From Bradyrhizobium nivariense (lineage in GTDB: Bacteria > Pseudomonadota > Alphaproteobacteria > Rhizobiales > Xanthobacteraceae), in the NCBI RefSeq assembly GCF_029846715.1, contig NZ_JARVWW010000029.1, forward strand, positions 37,743-101,742: a DNA stretch of 64,000 nucleotides, read 5' to 3'. The position numbers were made by a program, and so were the translations under genes. Under the pieces are notes generated by a model that saw nothing but the letters and a program-made list of their open reading frames with translations, made no database searches and was not told the origin of the DNA. Within the stretch, counting starts at the first letter, position 1. Each line of letters opens with the position of its first letter. Below are positions 61,202-64,000 of the stretch, piece by piece.

Positions 61202-61858
61202 CCCGGATTTCGGTGACGAGTCCCAGCCCATTTTTCCCACCTTTATGACTGCCTCGGTGCGGCTCGTTACGCCGAGCGCCTTGAGAACGACCGTGATGTG
61301 GTTCTTCACAGTCGGCACTGCCATGTTGAGGGTCTTGGCAATGACCTTGTTGCTTTTTCCCTTCATCAGAAGCGCAAGTACTTCGACCTGCCGATCGGTC
61401 AATCCGAGGCCCTTAAGAAAGTCGGGCGTCGTTGGTTTATTTGTAGGCCGCGGAGACGGTGTTTCCTCCAGGATTTCCGAGGGAATGTAAATGCCGCCGG
61501 AGAACACCAGCTCAATGGCGTTGAGCATGACCTCTCGTCCGGTCGTTTTTGGGATGAAACCCAGAGCGCCAAGTTTGAAAGCGCGCTTCACCGTGTCTTG
61601 ATCATTCGAGGACGAGAGAATGATGATGGCAATGGTCGGATAGCGGTCTCGCAGTTCGCGGAGGACAGAGAAGCCATCTCTGTCAGGCAAATTGATATCA
61701 AGCAAGATAAGGCTGACGTCGGGATGTTCCTCGACTATGTCCATTGCCTGACGGCTGCTCGAAGCTTCAAATATGACGGCTTCTCGCTTCACTTGTCTGA
61801 GAACGGCGTACAACGCCTCGCGTATCAATGCATGATCGTCAACAATAAGAACTTTCAT
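61196..61858 (-). CDS. NarL/LuxR-family response regulator
   Basis: The 220-aa regulator has a receiver domain with acidic pair Asp7-Asp8, phosphorylation site Asp54 (LLLDINLPD) and Lys in GFIPKT. A LuxR-type helix-turn-helix follows (LTDRQVEVLALLMKGKSNKVIAKTLNMAVPTVKNHI, about residues 152-187). Start at 61858 with CGGAGAG upstream; an open extension of 18 codons is not needed. It is convergent with the MASE1 hybrid kinase, a likely partner. The following DNA-binding targets are unknown. Confidence 0.92.
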   Translation of the reverse strand: MKVLIVDDHALIREALYAVLRQVKREAVIFEASSSRQAMDIVEEHPDVSLILLDINLPDRDGFSVLRELRDRYPTIAIIILSSSNDQDTVKRAFKLGALGFIPKTTGREVMLNAIELVFSGGIYIPSEILEETPSPRPTNKPTTPDFLKGLGLTDRQVEVLALLMKGKSNKVIAKTLNMAVPTVKNHITVVLKALGVTSRTEAVIKVGKMGWDSSPKSGS

Positions 61859-62341
61859 GAAAAGCTCTCCGTCATCCCATGGCGCGGAGATCCAATTGAA
61901 GCAATCATACACCCAGGTTTGGGTCTTTGGCGAGGAATAGGCTGGCGGGGAGACGGACCCTGAAACCGTCCATTCTTCATCCCTGGCCGAGCCAGCGGTT
62001 CAAGGTTAGGCCTTCAAGATAGAAGCCGAATGCCGTTGTGTGCTGTAATTGAAACAAGGTCACAGGACCCCGAAAAGCGAGTGCGGACCACGAGAGTCGC
62101 GGGCTTCAGAGTGCGGATACCTGTAAGGACCATGATCATAGGACCTAAGACCCCCCTTGTGAGGACGTCCGGATGATTTACCCGCTGTACCGTTGAACGA
62201 TAATCGTCAACCGACAGCCTCCCGCGTCAGGAGATTGTACCAGGCGTCGCCATAATTCGCCGCCGGGTTCGGCGCGGCTGATGTTTTTCGTCAGATTCGA
62301 TCCCTCTTGAAACCTGCTTGGATGCCGGACGGGGGAACCAG
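61859..62341. other. 483-nt intergenic region
   Basis: It has no supported gene. It lies upstream of both the response regulator (minus strand) and opgC (plus strand), so promoters for both are expected. A short protein-like reading on the minus strand near 62205-62290 (NYGDAWYNLL, stop) may be a gene remnant, but I cannot identify it. Confidence 0.4.
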
Positions 62342-63784
62342 ATGCTTGATCGACCTGCCACCCCGAAACCGTTGGCAAGCCCGCTTCCGGAGCTAAACGG
62401 TTATGGCCGCGATCTGCGCATTGATGCCTGCCGCGGCATCGCGCTCTGGTGCATCTTTCTCGACCATGTGCCCAACAACGTCGGTAGCTGGCTGACGCTG
62501 CGCAACTACGGCTTCAGCGATGCCGCGGAAGTCTTCATGTTTCTCTCGGGTTTGACCTGCGCGTTGTCCTACGGCAAGGCACGGCAGAGCGCGGGCTGGA
62601 CCGGCGTGATCGGCCGGACGCTGTGGCGAAGCTGGGATATCTATGTCGCATTTCTGCTGCTCACGCTCGCCTGCGCTGTCGTGGTTCACCTCGCAGGCGA
62701 CGGCCCTCTTGCCGACAGGAGCAATACGCGCGTTCTGCTGGAACAGCCGGGCGTGACGCTCGCGCACGCGGCAATCCTGCAATACCGCCCGGTCAACACC
62801 GACATCTTGCCGCTCTTCGTGCTTTACCACTTTTTGTTCGCGCCGCTGCTGTGGCTGCTGCTGCGAGCGCCGAACGCAACGCTCGGCGCGTCGTTGTTGC
62901 TTTATACACTGGTGCACGTTTTCGGATGGACCATCCCGGCATGGCCGACCGGGCACTGGTTCTTCAATCCGCTTGCCTGGCAACTGCCGCTTCTGCTTGG
63001 CGCGTGGTGGATCATCGAGGGCAAGAGATTCCGGCCGTGGGTGACCTCACGCGCCGCCCTTGTGCCTGCCGTTCTCTATCTGGTGTTCAGCCTCGTCGTC
63101 GCATTGAGCTGCAGCATCAAACCGCTGGAAGCGCTGGTCCCGCAGCCGCTGCTGACGCTGCTTTACCCGATGGACAAATCGAATCTCGCTCCATTGCGAC
63201 TGCTGCATTTTTTGGCCCTTGCGGTTTTGGCGGCATGGTTCGTGCCTCGCGATTGGCGAGGGCTGACGGCGGCGGTGATGCGTGGCGCCATTCTCTGTGG
63301 CCAGAATTCGCTGCCAATCTACTGTCTCGGCGTTCTGCTGACGCTGGCCAGTCACCTGGCGCTACTCGACGTCTCGGACGGGCTGATGATGCAGATCGCG
63401 CTCAGTGTTGGTGGCGTCCTGGTGATGGTCGCGGCGGCGACGCTGCTGAACTTGATCAACACCAAGCCCAGGCAGCCGCCGCACGCGACGCCCGCCGACT
63501 TGCCTGTCCAGGAGGCGACCAGGTTTGAGCTGGTCATCAATCTCAAGACGGCCAAGACACTCGGCGTCAAGACACTCGGCGTTATGCCACCCGCGCTGCT
63601 CGCCCATGCCGAAGCAGGTGATCCCTTAATCTTCCGGCCATCGTACAGGAGCCAAGGCCATGATTTACCGCCCAAGGACCCACAAGGGAGCGGCGCTGAT
63701 CGCGGCGTACGTGACGTTTGCCTGCGTAGCGGCATTACTATCGGTCAACCTGACATCACCTACCATTGCCACGCTCGGCGCTGA
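62342..63784 (+). CDS. opgC: OpgC-domain membrane protein with fused C-terminal tail
   Basis: Residues 1-385 are a polytopic membrane protein of the OpgC/acyltransferase-3 type (RIDACRGIALWCIFLDHVPNN, then GFSDAAEVFMFLSGL), with about ten helices. OpgC adds succinyl groups to osmoregulated periplasmic glucans. GGGGGAACCAG precedes the ATG at 62342. The last 90 or so residues do not belong to OpgC. They begin with a short segment like the C-terminus of ABC-type receptors of the ABC_sub_bind family (FELVINLKTAKTLG). It ends in a frame with no family pattern. This points to a fusion with a gene remnant. Confidence 0.85.
   Translation: MLDRPATPKPLASPLPELNGYGRDLRIDACRGIALWCIFLDHVPNNVGSWLTLRNYGFSDAAEVFMFLSGLTCALSYGKARQSAGWTGVIGRTLWRSWDIYVAFLLLTLACAVVVHLAGDGPLADRSNTRVLLEQPGVTLAHAAILQYRPVNTDILPLFVLYHFLFAPLLWLLLRAPNATLGASLLLYTLVHVFGWTIPAWPTGHWFFNPLAWQLPLLLGAWWIIEGKRFRPWVTSRAALVPAVLYLVFSLVVALSCSIKPLEALVPQPLLTLLYPMDKSNLAPLRLLHFLALAVLAAWFVPRDWRGLTAAVMRGAILCGQNSLPIYCLGVLLTLASHLALLDVSDGLMMQIALSVGGVLVMVAAATLLNLINTKPRQPPHATPADLPVQEATRFELVINLKTAKTLGVKTLGVMPPALLAHAEAGDPLIFRPSYRSQGHDLPPKDPQGSGADRGVRDVCLRSGITIGQPDITYHCHARR
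63518..63620 (+). pseudogene. Remnant of an ABC_sub_bind receptor gene fused to opgC
   Basis: The translated segment TRFELVINLKTAKTLG, then PPALLAHAE corresponds to the C-terminal end common to ABC_sub_bind receptors (usually FELVINLKTAKALG, then PPSLLARADEVIE). It is in frame with opgC. A 15-nt tandem duplication (AAGACACTCGGCGT-C/T, around 63553-63582) gives KTLGVKTLGV. No other part of such a gene is nearby. Confidence 0.6.
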
Positions 63785-63878
63785 CTGGCAGTGCAGCCGG
63801 TTTGCGCTCGTATTCACGACCTGCACGCCGGTGCGTGCACACGAAACCGTTTTCACCGGCCCGCGCAAGCCGACCTAA
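63660..63878 (+). CDS. Candidate 72-aa membrane protein overlapping the opgC tail
   Basis: The frame starting at ATG 63660 has an excellent AGGAG 8 nt upstream. It encodes one hydrophobic segment (AALIAAYVTFACVAALLSV, residues 11-29), then a soluble tail with two cysteines. It overlaps the opgC reading frame by 125 nt in another phase. This fits the idea that the opgC frame is running through foreign or decayed sequence here. No family recognised. Confidence 0.45.
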   Translation: MIYRPRTHKGAALIAAYVTFACVAALLSVNLTSPTIATLGADWQCSRFALVFTTCTPVRAHETVFTGPRKPT

Positions 63879-63890
63879 AGCGTGATGGCA

Positions 63891-64000
63891 TTAGGTTCGA
63901 TAGCCTGAATTTTTGAGGTAGTTGGCGCATTCCTCGGATGTGAAGGCATCGAGTGCGCGGCCGATTGCGGCGCAGACCGCGTCGACGGTTCGCGCGGCAG
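63891..64000 (-). mobile_element. IS630-family transposase, C-terminal end
   Basis: The minus-strand frame runs off the right edge. Its last 36 residues read RTVDAVCAAIGRALDAFTS, then EECANYLKNSGYRT-stop, which is the characteristic end of IS630-type transposases. The catalytic DDE residues lie outside the window. The terminal inverted repeat should be within the few dozen bases left of 63891, but I cannot define it from one end. Confidence 0.8.

Noticed and set aside
59087..61858. MASE1 kinase plus NarL-type regulator as the nitrate sensor of the nas genes
   Set aside because: The kinase has no nitrate-binding NarX-type periplasmic domain, and the pair lies 37 kb away. The nas promoters look sigma54-dependent instead.
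62190..62330. Protein-like reading on the minus strand (NYGDAWYNLL, stop) between the regulator and opgC
   Set aside because: It is preceded by an in-frame stop after only a few codons. It may be a gene remnant, but no family could be named.
1..64000. CRISPR arrays, tRNA and rRNA genes, prophage genes
   Set aside because: No regularly spaced direct repeats, cloverleaf-like segments, rRNA stretches or phage structural genes were seen on reading. The repeats present are dispersed palindromes.

Overview
The window is high-GC alphaproteobacterial chromosome, most likely Bradyrhizobium or a close relative (Nitrobacteraceae). The main evidence is a gene order matching the nitrate-assimilation/NO-detoxification cluster known from B. 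japonicum/diazoefficiens (nrtABC, narK, haemoglobin, flavoprotein, nasC). The many TRAP, ABC and sugar-acid catabolic genes and the short dispersed palindromic repeats also fit. No rRNA, tRNA, CRISPR array or prophage was seen. The only insertion-sequence trace is the end of an IS630-type transposase at the right edge.

Layout. 0.2-1.3 kb: small secreted or membrane proteins. 1.5-4.4 kb: a TRAP transporter (DctP-Q-M). 4.5-9.4 kb: serine hydrolase, intradiol dioxygenase, LysR regulator and two NAD(P)-binding proteins. 9.4-22.1 kb: nitrate assimilation. A formate/nitrite-type channel and a PP2C-Ser/Thr kinase fusion run leftward, and nrtABC-narK-haemoglobin-flavoprotein-nasC run rightward. 22.4-28.1 kb: SMP-30 lactonase, aldo/keto reductase, EamA transporter, zinc dehydrogenase, PPK2 and an Lrp regulator. 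28.2-34.4 kb: transketolase-like enzyme, aldehyde dehydrogenase, lactonase and a uronate-dehydrogenase-like protein. 34.5-38.5 kb: two exported proteins, an MFS transporter and a lower-GC orphan. 38.6-44.4 kb: a GntR regulator divergent from a sugar-acid dehydratase plus a second TRAP system. 44.4-49.7 kb: enoyl-CoA hydratase, ferredoxin-reductase-type flavoprotein, two PfkB kinases and a VOC protein. 49.9-58.5 kb: TetR regulator, an NMT1/THI5-type ABC transporter and a four-enzyme cassette (enolase-like, Gfo/Idh/MocA, DUF993, TIM-barrel isomerase) of unknown substrate. 59-62 kb: a MASE1 hybrid histidine kinase tail-to-tail with a NarL-type response regulator. 62.3-64 kb: OpgC with an odd fused tail, a small ORF and IS630.

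The most informative part is the regulatory DNA of the nitrate region. Two divergent sigma54-type promoters (12321-12336 on the minus strand, 12557-12573 on the plus strand) lie 110-111 bp on either side of one palindrome at 12431-12463. A related palindrome (15889-15921) sits 111 bp upstream of a third sigma54-type promoter before narK. The nrtA and narK leaders share an identical 13-nt segment able to form a hexaloop hairpin of the type bound by ANTAR antiterminators such as NasT. This suggests two-layer control: nitrogen status through sigma54 and an enhancer-binding protein, and nitrate through leader RNA. The nitrite reductase and NasS/NasT are not in the window.

All three operons in which a binding-protein gene precedes its permease carry a hairpin or palindromic repeat at that junction. 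At least six palindromic repeat types occur between genes.
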